The notes under the pieces: generated by a model
Database searches by the model: none
What the model was told of the DNA's origin: nothing
What the model saw: only the letters and a program-made list of their open reading frames with translations
Part shown: positions 17,361 to 27,029 of the stretch, in pieces
Numbering within the stretch: position 1 is the stretch's first letter
Layout: every line of letters starts with the position of its first letter
Position numbers and translations under genes: made by a program
Source of the DNA: Methylosinus sp. LW4
GTDB lineage: Bacteria; Pseudomonadota; Alphaproteobacteria; Rhizobiales; Beijerinckiaceae
Direction of reading: 5' to 3'
NCBI RefSeq assembly: GCF_000379125.1
Contig: NZ_KB900626.1
Location: 188,014 to 252,013 of the forward strand
DNA: 64,000 bases

Positions 17361-18908
17361 TCAGGGGCGAGCGGAGACGGGCAGAGCGTCCCGCAGCGCC
17401 GGAACGCCGCTGGAGGCGGCGGCGATCTTGGCGCGGCGCTCGCCTTCGAGCGAGGCCTGCGGCTTCTTGGCCGGATCGGCGCGATGCGACGGCCCCTGAG
17501 CCGCGGCGGCTTGGCCCACGGTCTTGGCCATGGCAGGCTTGTTGGCCACGGCGGGCTTGTCGGTCGTTGCGGACTTGGCAGCGCCAGGCTTGAGCGTCGT
17601 CGGCTTGGCGGCGGTCTTGGCGACCTCCTGCTTCTCGGCCTTGGCGCTTTCCATCTTGGCGGGCTCGGCTTTGGCGGGCTCCGATTTGGCGACGGCGGGC
17701 TCGCTAGCCGCCGGCTCCCTGCGGAAGCCGAGCAATCCGCCGATCGAATCCGTCGCGCCGGCGAGGCCGCCGAGCCTGACCGGCTCGGCCGGGGCGGCGG
17801 CTTCCGTCGCTTTCGGCACAGCGGCCTGCTCCACAGCCGCGACCGCGACCTTGATCTCGCTCTCTTTCTTGGCCTTGGCGGCGAGCTTGGCCGCGCTCAT
17901 GGCCACGACCGGCGAGCGCGATTTGCCGATCTTCTCGTCGAGGGCGATCTCGATCGGCGCCACCAGCGTCTCCGGCCGGCTCACCTCGGCGATGCGCGCG
18001 TAGAAATCCGGGTGCTGGCCGCCGTCCTGATAGACGAGGCGCACCGGGCGCACGCCGCTCGCCGCCAGCTCGGCCACCTTGGCGTCGTCCGCAGCGGCTT
18101 TCTGCGCGACCTGCGCCTCTATCTCCGCATTGCGGCGCAGCGGCGGGCAGGCGGCGCTGGCGTCGAGCGGCTGGCCATTGGCGGAGGTCGCGTCGAAGAC
18201 ATAACGGCGATTGCAGACGCCGACGCTCGGCTCCTTGCCGGCGACCTCGAAATGGTCGGAGCCTTCCTTCAGCTGCTTCCAAAAGCCGATATTGGGGTCG
18301 AGCCTGTGCTTGGCCAGATTCTCCGCCGTCATCTTGAACGGATAGGACTGCATCTGGATCGAGCGCTGGCCATTGTTGAAGGAGGTGCGCAGGATCGCAT
18401 AGATCTCGGCGATCTGCCGATCGGTCATGGAGAAGCAGCCGGCCGAGGAGCAGGCGCCATGGACCATGATGGAGCCGCCGCTATGGCCATAGGCGCGGTC
18501 ATAAGCGTTGGGATAGCCGACGTTGAAGGAGAGATAATAGGCCGAGTTCGGATTCATCTGGCCAGGGGTGATGGAATAGAACCCCTCCGGCGCCTGCCGG
18601 TCGCCCTCGCGAACCTTCGGCCCGAGCTGGCCGGACCAGCGGCACATGGGGAAGGTCTTGAGATAGGCGTAGCGCCCGTCCGGCCGCTGCTTCCAGATTT
18701 GGAACTCGGCCTCTTTCTTATAGGAGCGGATGAGCGTCGGCGATTCCTTGGTGACGCCGGCCTGCTCCATCAGCGCCAAGGTCTCGGGCGGAATGGGCGT
18801 CAGCGCGCGCTGCGAGCCGGAGCCGAGATCATTGCAGGCGGAGAGCGCGAGCGACGCGCCGACGAGACTCCAGGGGGCGAGCCGCCCGATGTTTCGGAAG
18901 AGATTCAT
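17361..18908 (-). CDS. YkuD-type L,D-transpeptidase lipoprotein
   Basis: A 515-residue envelope protein. Residues 1-24 are a lipoprotein signal with lipobox LSAC (Cys25). The YkuD catalytic domain carries HGACSSAGCFSM, with His150 and nucleophile Cys158, so it should cross-link peptidoglycan stem peptides or anchor proteins to them. The last 150 residues are a low-complexity Ala/Lys/Pro/Glu-rich tail (repeated AKxEPAK-like units), probably a wall-spanning or disordered region. The start ATG 18908 directly precedes the signal peptide. It lies downstream of accA on the same strand, about 250 bases away. Confidence 0.88.
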   Translation of the reverse strand: MNLFRNIGRLAPWSLVGASLALSACNDLGSGSQRALTPIPPETLALMEQAGVTKESPTLIRSYKKEAEFQIWKQRPDGRYAYLKTFPMCRWSGQLGPKVREGDRQAPEGFYSITPGQMNPNSAYYLSFNVGYPNAYDRAYGHSGGSIMVHGACSSAGCFSMTDRQIAEIYAILRTSFNNGQRSIQMQSYPFKMTAENLAKHRLDPNIGFWKQLKEGSDHFEVAGKEPSVGVCNRRYVFDATSANGQPLDASAACPPLRRNAEIEAQVAQKAAADDAKVAELAASGVRPVRLVYQDGGQHPDFYARIAEVSRPETLVAPIEIALDEKIGKSRSPVVAMSAAKLAAKAKKESEIKVAVAAVEQAAVPKATEAAAPAEPVRLGGLAGATDSIGGLLGFRREPAASEPAVAKSEPAKAEPAKMESAKAEKQEVAKTAAKPTTLKPGAAKSATTDKPAVANKPAMAKTVGQAAAAQGPSHRADPAKKPQASLEGERRAKIAAASSGVPALRDALPVSARP

Positions 18909-19158
18909 TCTCGCCCCGCTTCCCGAGGTCCGCGCCCAAAGGCGCGAATCACGCCTCGGAGACCCTACCATGACAATAGACGTCGAATTACCAACGTCCT
19001 TCTAACGCAAGAGGAAGAATAAGGCCAGAGCGTGGCTGTCCACGCCGGCAAGAGGGCGGCGATCGTCTGTGAGGTTAACGATTGGTTGACGCCGGGAGAC
19101 CAGAGCAGCGCCCGGATTCGAGCCCGGCGAATGCTGGACGCTGCCGATTCTCGTCTGC

Positions 19159-20109
19159 TCAGACCTTGCGGCCGACCGAGAGAAAGCGTTCGGCGCGCGC
19201 CTCGACGATTTGCGCGCGGGAGAGATTGGCGAGGCCGGCCAGCGCATCGTCTATGCCCTCGCCCACGGCGGCGACGGCGGTCTCGGGATCGCGATGGGCG
19301 CCGCCCGGCGGCTCGGCGACGATGACGTCGATAATGCCGAACTTCAGCAGATCTTGCGCCGTGATCTTCATGCTGGTGGCGGCGTCCTGCGCCTTGGAGG
19401 AATCGCGCCACAGGATGGAGGCGGAGGCCTCCGGCGAGGCGACCGTATAGACGGAATGCTCCAGCATCAGCACCTTGTTGCAGCTGGCGATGGCGATGGC
19501 GCCGCCGGAGCCGCCTTCCCCCACCACCACGGCGACATTGGGCACGCCCAGCGACAGCGACACGTCGATGGAGCGGGCGATCGCCTCCGCCTGTCCGCGC
19601 TGCTCCGCGTCTATGCCGGGAAAAGCGCCGAAAGTGTCCACCAGCGAGATGACCGGCAGGCCGAATCGGTCGGCCAGCTCCATGAGACGGGCCGCCTTGC
19701 GATAGCCCTCCGGCCGCGCCATGCCGAAATTATGCTGGAGCCGGCTCTCCGTGTCGGAGCCCTTCTCCTGGCCGATGAGGCAGACCGGCTCGCCGCGAAA
19801 ACGCGCGAAGCCGCCGACGATGGCGGAGTCCTCGCCGAACAGGCGGTCGCCGGCCAGCGGGGTGAACTCGCTGAACAAAAGCCGCACGTAATCGGAGAAA
19901 TGCGGACGCTGCGCATGGCGCGCGACCTGGATTTTCTGCGTCGGCGTGAGGCTGGCGTAGAGATCGGCCAGCGCCTTGTGCGCCTTGGCCTCCAGCTTGG
20001 CGAGCTCGTCGGCGATGGACACGCCGTCGCCTTTGGACAGCGCGCGCAGCTCTTCCACCTTGGTCTCCAATTCGGCGACGGGCTTTTCGAAGTCGAGATA
20101 GGAGCGCAT
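19159..20109 (-). CDS. accA: Acetyl-CoA carboxylase carboxyltransferase subunit alpha
   Basis: A 316-residue subunit that, with AccD, transfers the carboxyl group from carboxybiotin to acetyl-CoA to make malonyl-CoA for fatty acid synthesis. The crotonase-like fold is evident from GDRLFGEDSAIVGG near residue 86, SLVDTFGAFPGIDAE near 155 and GEGGSGGAIAIA near 191. Length is normal. The start ATG 20109 precedes a typical RSYLDFEKP opening. Confidence 0.97.
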   Translation of the reverse strand: MRSYLDFEKPVAELETKVEELRALSKGDGVSIADELAKLEAKAHKALADLYASLTPTQKIQVARHAQRPHFSDYVRLLFSEFTPLAGDRLFGEDSAIVGGFARFRGEPVCLIGQEKGSDTESRLQHNFGMARPEGYRKAARLMELADRFGLPVISLVDTFGAFPGIDAEQRGQAEAIARSIDVSLSLGVPNVAVVVGEGGSGGAIAIASCNKVLMLEHSVYTVASPEASASILWRDSSKAQDAATSMKITAQDLLKFGIIDVIVAEPPGGAHRDPETAVAAVGEGIDDALAGLANLSRAQIVEARAERFLSVGRKV

Positions 20110-20507
20110 GAGGCGAACGACACGGGATTGCGGCTGGAAAGCCTAGCGAAGCGGCGCGGAAACTGGCCGTAACGGCGCGGGAAGTCAAGAACGCGCCGCT
20201 TATCCTTGCCCGCCGAAGGCGAAAACGCCGAATTTTTTCCTCGCCGCCCGAAAGCCGGCGATATCTTCTCCGCCGGGGACGGAGAGCGGCGGTCGCCGCC
20301 TCGCGCCGGCGCAGCTCGAGCAAAATCCTTTCACGGCGCGGGCGCGCGGCGCGGCGCGACGATTTGCCCTTTCGCCCGAAAGCGCGCTATCGCAGGGCGA
20401 AAGCGGCGCGCCGCGCTCTGCGCCACGCCCTTGGCGCAATCTCGAGATTACTGCGCCCGAAAGCGACGCGACGCGCGAATGCGGCGCGACCAACGAGAGG
20501 ACAGGAC
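20110..20507. other. Divergent intergenic region, no gene seen
   Basis: This 398-base stretch lies between the divergent starts of accA and the BacA/BclA-like transporter and should hold both promoters. It is GC-rich with several short GCGC-type dyads. I see no clear -35/-10 pair, no repeat family and no convincing coding frame. Confidence 0.5.
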
Positions 20508-22607
20508 ATGCAGAGACTCGGAGCGGCCGTCGCCGTCTTCGCGGCGCTAACGCTCGCAGCGGGCGTTCACCTTAGCGACGCCAATCTCTTCCTCCTCGCC
20601 GCGGCCGCCGGGCTCTGCGCCTTCACCACCTGGCGCAGCGCGGCGATCTCGAGCTTTCTGAAGATATTCGTCTCCATCTTCTCGGTGGAGACGATCGTCT
20701 TCGGCGCGGTGCGGCTGCTCGAGGTCGAGGGGCTGTGGCCCGCCTCCCTCGCCGATTACGCTCTGCCGGAGAGCATGTCGCTCACCGTCGCGGTCTTCTC
20801 CATCATCGTCTTCGGCCTCTCGCATATTCCCGTCGTGCGCGAGATGACGCGCATCGCCGATCTCTATTTCGACACGCAGGATCGCGGCGAGGCGAGCATA
20901 TTCGGGCTCTTTCGATTCGGCGCGCGGGAGCGCAGCATCGCCGTCTCGATGATCGTGCTGCTCGTGCTCATCAATCAGGCGCAGGTCGGCGTCAATGTGC
21001 GCCTGTCCTTTTTCAATCGCGATTTCTTCAACGCGATCCAGGAGAAGAACGCCGACGCCTTCTGGCGCCTGCTGCTCTACGTCTTCACGCCCTGGGCCTT
21101 CACCTACATCATCAGCGCCGTGATCGAATTCGTCGTGCAATCGCTGATGATCATTCGCTGGCGGCGCTGGCTCACCGAGCATTATGTGTCGAGGTGGCTC
21201 GGCGATCATACGCATTATCGAATGGCGCTCGCCGGCAGCCAGACCGACAATCCCGACCAGCGCATCGCCGAGGACGTGAATCGCTTCATCGACGGCGGCA
21301 CCGACGGATACGGGATCTATTCCTATTCGATCCTGCTGATCCAGACGTTGAGCTCGCTCGTCTCCTTCTCCATCGTCCTCTGGGGCCTCTCGGGCAATTA
21401 CGCCTTTCCGGGCACAGACATTTTCATTCCGGGCTTTTTGTTCTGGGTGGCGCTGCTCTATGCGGCGGTCGGCACGGTGGTGACGCATCTTCTCGGCCGC
21501 ACCCTGTCGGGCCTCTACTTCGAGCGCCAGCATCGCGAGGCAGATTTCCGCTTCTCGCTGGCGCGTCTGCGCGAATATAGCGAGCAGGTCGCGCTGCTCT
21601 CTGGCGAGAAGGCCGAGCGCTCCTCGCTGGTGAGCCGCTTCACGGCGATCATCGTCAACTATCTGCGCATCGTCACGACGCGCAAGAAGATGATCAGCTT
21701 CACGGCGACCTATGGGCAATTGTCGCCGATCATTCCCTATCTGCTCACCGCGCCCTTCTATTTCGCCGGCAAGATCAATCTCGGCGTGATGACGCAGACG
21801 TCCGGCGCCTTCGACAAGGTGCAGGACGCGCTGACCTTCTTCGTCACCTACTACACCTCGCTCGCCAATTTCAAAGCGGTGCTGGACCGCCTTTCCTCCT
21901 TCGACGAGGCGATCGAGCGCGCAGCGACATTGAGCGCCGCGGCGCCGAAGTTCGAGCGCGGCGCCTCGCCCGAGATCGCCGTCCATGATCTCGCTCTGTC
22001 GCTGCCGGACGGGCGGCGCATCGTCGAGGCGCGCGATCTCGTGTTCCGCCCGGCCGAATCGACGCTGCTGACCGGTCCCTCGGGCTCGGGAAAATCGACG
22101 CTGTTCCGCGCCATCGCCGGCATATGGCCCTATGGCGAGGGCCGCGTGCGCACGCCGGACGACGCCAATGTGCTGCTGCTGCCGCAAAAGCCTTATATCC
22201 CCATCGGCACGCTGGCCGCGGCCGTCGCCTATCCGAGCGCGCCCGACGCCTTCTCTCGCCGCGCGATCGAGGACGCGCTCGACGCCGCGCGGCTCGGGCC
22301 GTTCAAATATAGGCTGGACGAGGAGGACGCCTGGTCGCAGCGCCTCTCCGGCGGCGAGCAGCAGCGCGTCGCCGTCGCGCGCGCCTTGCTCGCCGAGCCC
22401 GATTGGCTGTTCCTCGACGAGGCGACCTCGGCGCTCGACGAGAAGCTCGAGGGAGAGATCTACGCCATGCTGCGCGAGCGCCTGCCCAATACGACGATCG
22501 TATCCATCGGCCATCGCTCGAGCCTGCTCGCCTTCCACCAGCGCCATATCGCGATGGAGCAGGAGGCGGACGGAACCTTCGCGCCGCGCGAAGCGGTGCT
22601 CGCATGA
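20508..22607 (+). CDS. ABC transporter, BacA/BclA-YddA type (permease-ATPase fusion)
   Basis: A 699-residue protein with about eight membrane spans and the SbmA/BacA-like transmembrane domain (residues 1-450), marked by [17 protein letters not shown] and [15 protein letters not shown] fused ATPase domain has Walker [10 protein letters not shown] near 523-531, signature LSGGEQQR near 612 and Walker [13 protein letters not shown]. Relatives include rhizobial BclA and mycobacterial Rv1819c, which import peptides and vitamin B12. Substrate here is unknown. ATG 20508 is preceded by AGAGGACAGG. Its stop overlaps rlmE by 4 bases. Confidence 0.88.
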   Translation: MQRLGAAVAVFAALTLAAGVHLSDANLFLLAAAAGLCAFTTWRSAAISSFLKIFVSIFSVETIVFGAVRLLEVEGLWPASLADYALPESMSLTVAVFSIIVFGLSHIPVVREMTRIADLYFDTQDRGEASIFGLFRFGARERSIAVSMIVLLVLINQAQVGVNVRLSFFNRDFFNAIQEKNADAFWRLLLYVFTPWAFTYIISAVIEFVVQSLMIIRWRRWLTEHYVSRWLGDHTHYRMALAGSQTDNPDQRIAEDVNRFIDGGTDGYGIYSYSILLIQTLSSLVSFSIVLWGLSGNYAFPGTDIFIPGFLFWVALLYAAVGTVVTHLLGRTLSGLYFERQHREADFRFSLARLREYSEQVALLSGEKAERSSLVSRFTAIIVNYLRIVTTRKKMISFTATYGQLSPIIPYLLTAPFYFAGKINLGVMTQTSGAFDKVQDALTFFVTYYTSLANFKAVLDRLSSFDEAIERAATLSAAAPKFERGASPEIAVHDLALSLPDGRRIVEARDLVFRPAESTLLTGPSGSGKSTLFRAIAGIWPYGEGRVRTPDDANVLLLPQKPYIPIGTLAAAVAYPSAPDAFSRRAIEDALDAARLGPFKYRLDEEDAWSQRLSGGEQQRVAVARALLAEPDWLFLDEATSALDEKLEGEIYAMLRERLPNTTIVSIGHRSSLLAFHQRHIAMEQEADGTFAPREAVLA

Positions 22608-23299
22608 CGAAATCGGGGGCAGGGGGACGCGAAGGCGGGCGCTCGCTGAAGGAGCGCGTGAAGACGGCGAGAAAGCGCTCGCTGTCCTCGACGCTCTGGC
22701 TCGAGCGCCAGCTCAACGATCCTTATGTGGCGCAGGCCAAGCGCGACGGCTATCGCTCGCGCGCTGCCTATAAGCTGCTGGAGATGGACGAGCGCTACAA
22801 GCTCTTCGCGCCCGGCAAGCGCATCGTCGATCTCGGCGCCGCGCCAGGCGGCTGGTCGCAGATCGCCGCGACGCGGGTGAAATCGGCCGAGGGCAAAGGC
22901 AAGGTCGTCGGCATCGATCTCCTCGACATGGAGCCCATCGCCGGCGTGGAATTCACCGTGATGGACTTCAATGAGGACACCGCGCCGGAGCGGATCAAGA
23001 TCATGCTCGGCGGCGGCGCCGATGGCGTCATGTCGGACATGGCCGCCAACGCCACCGGCCATAAGCAGACCGATCATTTGAAGATCGTCGCGCTCGCCGA
23101 GCTGGCGGCGGATTTCGCTCGAGATGTGCTGGCGCCCGGCGGTTTCTTCGTCGCCAAAGTGCTGCAGGGCGGCACAGAGGGCCAATTGCTGGCGGCGCTG
23201 AAGCGCGATTTCGCGCAAGTGCGCCATGTGAAGCCGGCGGCGAGCCGCGCCGATTCCGCCGAGCTCTATGTTCTCGCCACCGGATTTCGCGGCGGCTGA
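22604..23299 (+). CDS. rlmE: 23S rRNA (uridine-2'-O-)methyltransferase
   Basis: RlmE (FtsJ/RrmJ) methylates U2552 in the A-loop of 23S rRNA late in ribosome assembly. The 231 residues contain the SAM motif [11 protein letters not shown] at 77-87 and the catalytic tetrad Lys57, Asp145, Lys185 and Glu220. The basic N-terminal extension of about 30 residues is usual in alphaproteobacteria. It is coupled to the upstream transporter by ATGA and converges on the MFS gene 13 bases downstream. Confidence 0.95.
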   Translation: MTKSGAGGREGGRSLKERVKTARKRSLSSTLWLERQLNDPYVAQAKRDGYRSRAAYKLLEMDERYKLFAPGKRIVDLGAAPGGWSQIAATRVKSAEGKGKVVGIDLLDMEPIAGVEFTVMDFNEDTAPERIKIMLGGGADGVMSDMAANATGHKQTDHLKIVALAELAADFARDVLAPGGFFVAKVLQGGTEGQLLAALKRDFAQVRHVKPAASRADSAELYVLATGFRGG

Positions 23300-23311
23300 A
23301 ATCGCGCGCTT

Positions 23312-24721
23312 CTAGGCCGTCGTTCCGTCGGCCTCGATCGGCTGCTCGCCGGTCAGCCCCTCTCCCGCCGTCGGCGCGAGCCTGCGGAAGATGAGGACGG
23401 AGGAGGCCGAGACCGCCGTCACCGCGAGAAAAGCCGCATCGAAATCCGTGAGCTGCAGCGCGCCGCCGCCGTGCAGCGCGCGCGCCGTCTCGAGCGTCGC
23501 GGCGCCGAGCGAGACGCCGGCGGACAGGGCCAATTGCTGGCCGGCCGAAGCGAAGCTCGTCGCCCGGCTCATCGCCTGAGACGCGATATCGGCGTAGCCG
23601 ATCGCATTCAGCGCGGTGAATTGCAGCGAGCGGAAGAAGCCGCCGACGAGCAGCAGGCTCATGATGATCCAATGCGGCGTTTCCGGCGTGAACAGCGCGT
23701 TGAGGAAGAAGAAGCCCGCCGAGATCAGCGCATTGACGATGAGCACGCGGCGAAAGCCGAAGCGGCTCAGAATGGGCTGCGCCGTCGTCTTCATCACCAT
23801 CGCGCCGATGGCGGCGATGAAGGTCAGCGAGCCCGATTGAAACGCCGTGAGGCCGAAGCTGGTCTGCAACATCAGCGGCAGCAGGAATGGCGAGGCGCCG
23901 AGCCCCGTGCGAAACAGAAAGCCTCCGATGATGGAGGCGCGGAAGGTCGGCACGCGCAACAGATCGAGATCGATGATCGGATGCGGCGTGCGTCGCGCAT
24001 GGCGCACATAGAGGAGCAGCGCGAGCGCCCCGGCGGCGACCAGCCCCGCCGCGGCCGGCGCCGGAACAATGCGCTGGCCGAGCGCGCCGAGGCCGAAGAC
24101 GAGGCTCGACAGGCCGAATCCCGAGAGCAGAAAGCCGCGAATGTCGAGCGGCGGGACGCTCTCCTCGCGCAGATCGGGAATATAGCGGGTGACGAGCGCG
24201 ATGCCGAGCAGGCCGATTGGCACATTGATCCAGAAAATATAGCGCCAATGGAAATAGGTGGCGATGAAGCCGCCGAGCGGAGGCCCCACCACCGGGCCGA
24301 TCAGCGCCGGAATGGTGAGATAGGCGAGCGCGCGCACCAGATCGTGACGCGGCGCCACGCGCAGCAGCACCAGCCGTCCGACCGGCACCATCATGGCCCC
24401 GCCGAGCCCCTGGACCACGCGCGCCGCCACCACGCCGGCGAGCGAGGCGGAGAAGCCGCAGAGAATGGAGCCGATGGTGAAGACGAGGATCGCCGCGCGA
24501 AACACCCGCCGCGCGCCGAAGCGATCGGCGACCCAGCCGGAGAGCGGAATGAAGACCGCGAGCGAGAGGAGATAGGAGGTCAGCGCGAGCTTCAGAGCGA
24601 TGGGGTCTTCGTGCAGATCGGCGGCCATTGCGGGCAGGGCGGTGGCCAGCACGGTGCCGTCGAGATTCTCCATGAACAGCGCTGTCGCGATGATGAGCGG
24701 CGTGGCGGCGAAGGAAGGCAA
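23312..24721 (-). CDS. DHA2-family MFS drug efflux transporter
   Basis: A 469-residue inner-membrane protein with about fourteen hydrophobic spans. MENLDGTVLATALPAMA in span one is the DHA2 (EmrB/QacA) signature, GWVADRFGARRVF is the MFS loop 2-3 motif and GPVVGPPLGG is the antiporter motif C. It probably exports drugs or dyes by proton antiport. The start is TTG 24721; no ATG or GTG lies in the frame just upstream, and the next ATG (24673) would cut into span one. No adapter (EmrA-like) gene is adjacent. Confidence 0.85.
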   Translation of the reverse strand: MPSFAATPLIIATALFMENLDGTVLATALPAMAADLHEDPIALKLALTSYLLSLAVFIPLSGWVADRFGARRVFRAAILVFTIGSILCGFSASLAGVVAARVVQGLGGAMMVPVGRLVLLRVAPRHDLVRALAYLTIPALIGPVVGPPLGGFIATYFHWRYIFWINVPIGLLGIALVTRYIPDLREESVPPLDIRGFLLSGFGLSSLVFGLGALGQRIVPAPAAAGLVAAGALALLLYVRHARRTPHPIIDLDLLRVPTFRASIIGGFLFRTGLGASPFLLPLMLQTSFGLTAFQSGSLTFIAAIGAMVMKTTAQPILSRFGFRRVLIVNALISAGFFFLNALFTPETPHWIIMSLLLVGGFFRSLQFTALNAIGYADIASQAMSRATSFASAGQQLALSAGVSLGAATLETARALHGGGALQLTDFDAAFLAVTAVSASSVLIFRRLAPTAGEGLTGEQPIEADGTTA

Positions 24722-24871
24722 CGGACCCCATGTCTTTCGAGCGGATCGGCGCGGCGCGGCCGCGGCTGGAGCCTTCCTTATGCGCCTATTCTCGAAGCGC
24801 CGCCAATGGCCGGCCTCGGCGGCGCTCGCCCCGTCGCCGGAGGGGTGGCTCGGGCGACGGGGCGCTCTGCG

Positions 24872-25087
24872 TCAGATCGTCTGCTGGGGAGCGGTCCAGC
24901 CGGCCGTGCGCCAGCTCTGCTCGAGGCCCCAGCGCCAATGATGATGGTGGCGCCAATGATGGTGGTGATGATGGCGCCAGTGGTGATGGTGGTGGTGATG
25001 ATGCCGATGGTGGCCGCGGGCGGAGGCCACGCCGGGCAGCATCAGCGCGCCGATGAGGGCCGCCGCATAAACCATAGGTCGAAACAT
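24872..25087 (-). CDS. Exported histidine-rich peptide
   Basis: A 71-residue protein with a signal peptide cut after ASA (residue 23). The mature part of 48 residues holds 20 histidines in runs of 2, 8, 6 and 4 separated by Trp-Arg, which should bind divalent metals in the periplasm. A strong GAAGGGAAGAG site precedes ATG 25087. It lies 140 bases downstream of mntH on the same strand. I know no named family; a role in metal buffering is inferred from composition and context. Confidence 0.75.
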   Translation of the reverse strand: MFRPMVYAAALIGALMLPGVASARGHHRHHHHHHHHWRHHHHHHWRHHHHWRWGLEQSWRTAGWTAPQQTI

Positions 25088-25227
25088 GCCGTTCTCTTCC
25101 CTTCTGGCGAGGCGGCCCCCAGCGCCGCCTCGGCCGGGGAGGAACGTCGGTTGAGCGGCGATCGTTCCCGCGCGCTCGGGGCGCCTCGGGCGCGCGGCCC
25201 GGCATGGTGAATGGCCCGTTAAAAAAA

Positions 25228-26553
25228 TCAGCCGGCGATCGCGTCGAAGATCAGCTTGCCGTTGAGCGCGATGATGGCGACGGCGATGACGGCGGCGACG
25301 ATGGTGGACCGTCTCGGCGCTGCGAGCTCGCCCATCAGCCGGCGCGAGGCGGTGAACCAGACCAGCGGCACGACGGCGAAGGGCAGAGTGAAGCTCAGCA
25401 CTACCTGGCTCAGCACCAGCAGCCGGCCGGTGGCCTGCTCGCCCGAGATCAGCGTCACGCCGACGGCCGGGACGATGGCGATGAGCCGCGTCACGAGACG
25501 GCGAAGCGCGGGCTTCATGCGCAGCTCGACAAAGCCTTCCATCACGATCTGCCCGGCCAGCGTCGCCGTGACGGTGGAGTTGAGCCCGCAGGCGATGAGG
25601 GCGATGGCGAAGAGCTTGGCGGCGATCGGCGCGCCGAGCAGCGGGGCGATCAGCGTGTAAGCTTGGCCGAGCTCGGCGACCTCGGTATGGCCGGAGGCGT
25701 GGAAGACGGCGGCCGCCAGCACGAGAATCGAGCCATTGATGACGAGCGCGAAGAGCAGCGCCAGCGAGCTGTCGAAAATGGCGAAGTCGATCGCCTCTCG
25801 CCTCTCGGCCGAGCTGGCGCCGACGGCGCGCGTCTGCACGATATAAGAGTGCAGGAAAAGATTGTGCGGCATCACCGTCGCGCCGAGAATGCCGAGGCCG
25901 ATATAGAGCATCTCGGGATTTTCGATCAGCGCGCGGCTGGGGACGAGGCCGGCGGCGACCTCATGGAGATCGGGCCGCGCCAGCAGCAGCTGTCCGCCGA
26001 AGGCGAGCGCGATGATCCCCAGCATGGCGACGACGAAAAGCTCGATCTTGCGGAAGCCGAGGCGCTCGAAGGCGAGCACCAGGAAAGTGTCCAGCAGGGT
26101 GACGACGACGCCGGCGGCGAGCGGCAGGCCGAACAGCAATTGCAGGCCGATCGCCGTGCCGATCACCTCGGCGAGATCGGTCGCCAATATGCCGGCCTCG
26201 GCCAGCAGCCAGAGCCCGACCGAGGCGGAGCGCGGAAACTGGCGACGACAGGCGCTGGCGAGATCGAGGCCGGTGGCGAGGCCGAGCCGCGCTGTCAGCG
26301 ATTGCAGCACAATGGCCATGAGGCTGGACAGAACGGCGACGAAGAGCAGGGCCGCGCCGAATTTGGAGCCGCCGGCGAGGGCGGTCGCCCAATTGCCGGG
26401 GTCCATATAGCCGGTGGCGACGAGATAGCCCGGCCCGAGGAAGATGAAGAGGCGGCGAAAGCCGACGGTCTCGCGCGGCACGCGCACCGAGCCGCGCATG
26501 TCGCTGCGCGTCGCGCCGAGCGTGGCGGAAATTTCGGGCGAGACGGCGTGCAT
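25228..26553 (-). CDS. mntH: NRAMP-family Mn2+/Fe2+ transporter
   Basis: A 441-residue proton-coupled divalent-metal importer with about eleven spans. The metal-binding motifs are DPGN at residues 51-54 in span one and MPHN near 226-229 in span six. ATG 26553 gives the family length; the frame is open further upstream without homology. It is divergent from exoR. A histidine-rich exported peptide follows. Confidence 0.93.
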   Translation of the reverse strand: MHAVSPEISATLGATRSDMRGSVRVPRETVGFRRLFIFLGPGYLVATGYMDPGNWATALAGGSKFGAALLFVAVLSSLMAIVLQSLTARLGLATGLDLASACRRQFPRSASVGLWLLAEAGILATDLAEVIGTAIGLQLLFGLPLAAGVVVTLLDTFLVLAFERLGFRKIELFVVAMLGIIALAFGGQLLLARPDLHEVAAGLVPSRALIENPEMLYIGLGILGATVMPHNLFLHSYIVQTRAVGASSAERREAIDFAIFDSSLALLFALVINGSILVLAAAVFHASGHTEVAELGQAYTLIAPLLGAPIAAKLFAIALIACGLNSTVTATLAGQIVMEGFVELRMKPALRRLVTRLIAIVPAVGVTLISGEQATGRLLVLSQVVLSFTLPFAVVPLVWFTASRRLMGELAAPRRSTIVAAVIAVAIIALNGKLIFDAIAG

Positions 26554-27029
26554 GAGGCGACCTCTGCTGCGCCCGCCCGGAGGCGGGCCACTCGGGACGA
26601 TATAGGCCCCTCCCGCCGCGAGCGCCAGCAGGCTCGAGGTCGGCTTTTCGCAGGCGCCCCTTCTCGCCCTCGAGGCGCTGTGGCGGACTCGGACGTTTCT
26701 ATGTCGCAATGCGTAGCGGGATGCGTCGAGCCGGCGCCGAGCCTGCGGCGAAACGCTAAAATTTGTGACCTTGTTGCAACAGTCGGCGAGATAGTTTTGC
26801 GCGAGCCGGGCAAAGGGCCACATGCCCCTTTTCAGCCATAAACGCTGCGCTAATCTCGGCCCGTCACAAGGTCATCTGAGGACAGAAGAGACGCCTTCCG
26901 CGCCGGCTCGTCGCGGGAGCAGGGTCTTTTATGTTCTCGAAGCCTGTCGTCGATTTCGGCGGTGACGATGGCGGTGTTCGTGCGCGGCGTTTTCGAGACG
27001 CCGGCTGCGTTGAGAAAGTCAGATCCTCG
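26554..27029. promoter_or_regulatory. Divergent mntH/exoR control region
   Basis: This 476-base gap should hold both promoters. A GC-rich hairpin (GCCCGCC/GGCGGGC, about 26568-26584) lies close to the mntH start. A 9-base inverted repeat TGACCTTGT (26766-26774) and ACAAGGTCA (26866-26874) flanks the middle; it could be a paired operator but a match this short is not rare by chance. An open frame from 26931 leads into exoR. No other gene is seen. Confidence 0.5.

Noticed and set aside
19105..19140. CCCGGATTCGAGCCCGG, which looks like a tRNA T-arm
   Set aside because: No acceptor, D or anticodon arm can be built around it on either strand.
20547..22547. A 666-codon open frame on the minus strand
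   Set aside because: It is the antisense shadow of the ABC transporter gene, with a composition typical of such shadows.
23471..25210. A 579-codon open frame on the plus strand
   Set aside because: It runs opposite the DHA2 transporter and the histidine-rich gene; the sequence is charged and low-complexity without motifs.
26766..26874. Inverted repeat TGACCTTGT/ACAAGGTCA as an operator
   Set aside because: Nine bases 91 apart in a region of this size is not unlikely by chance and matches no known site; kept only as a note in the region entry.
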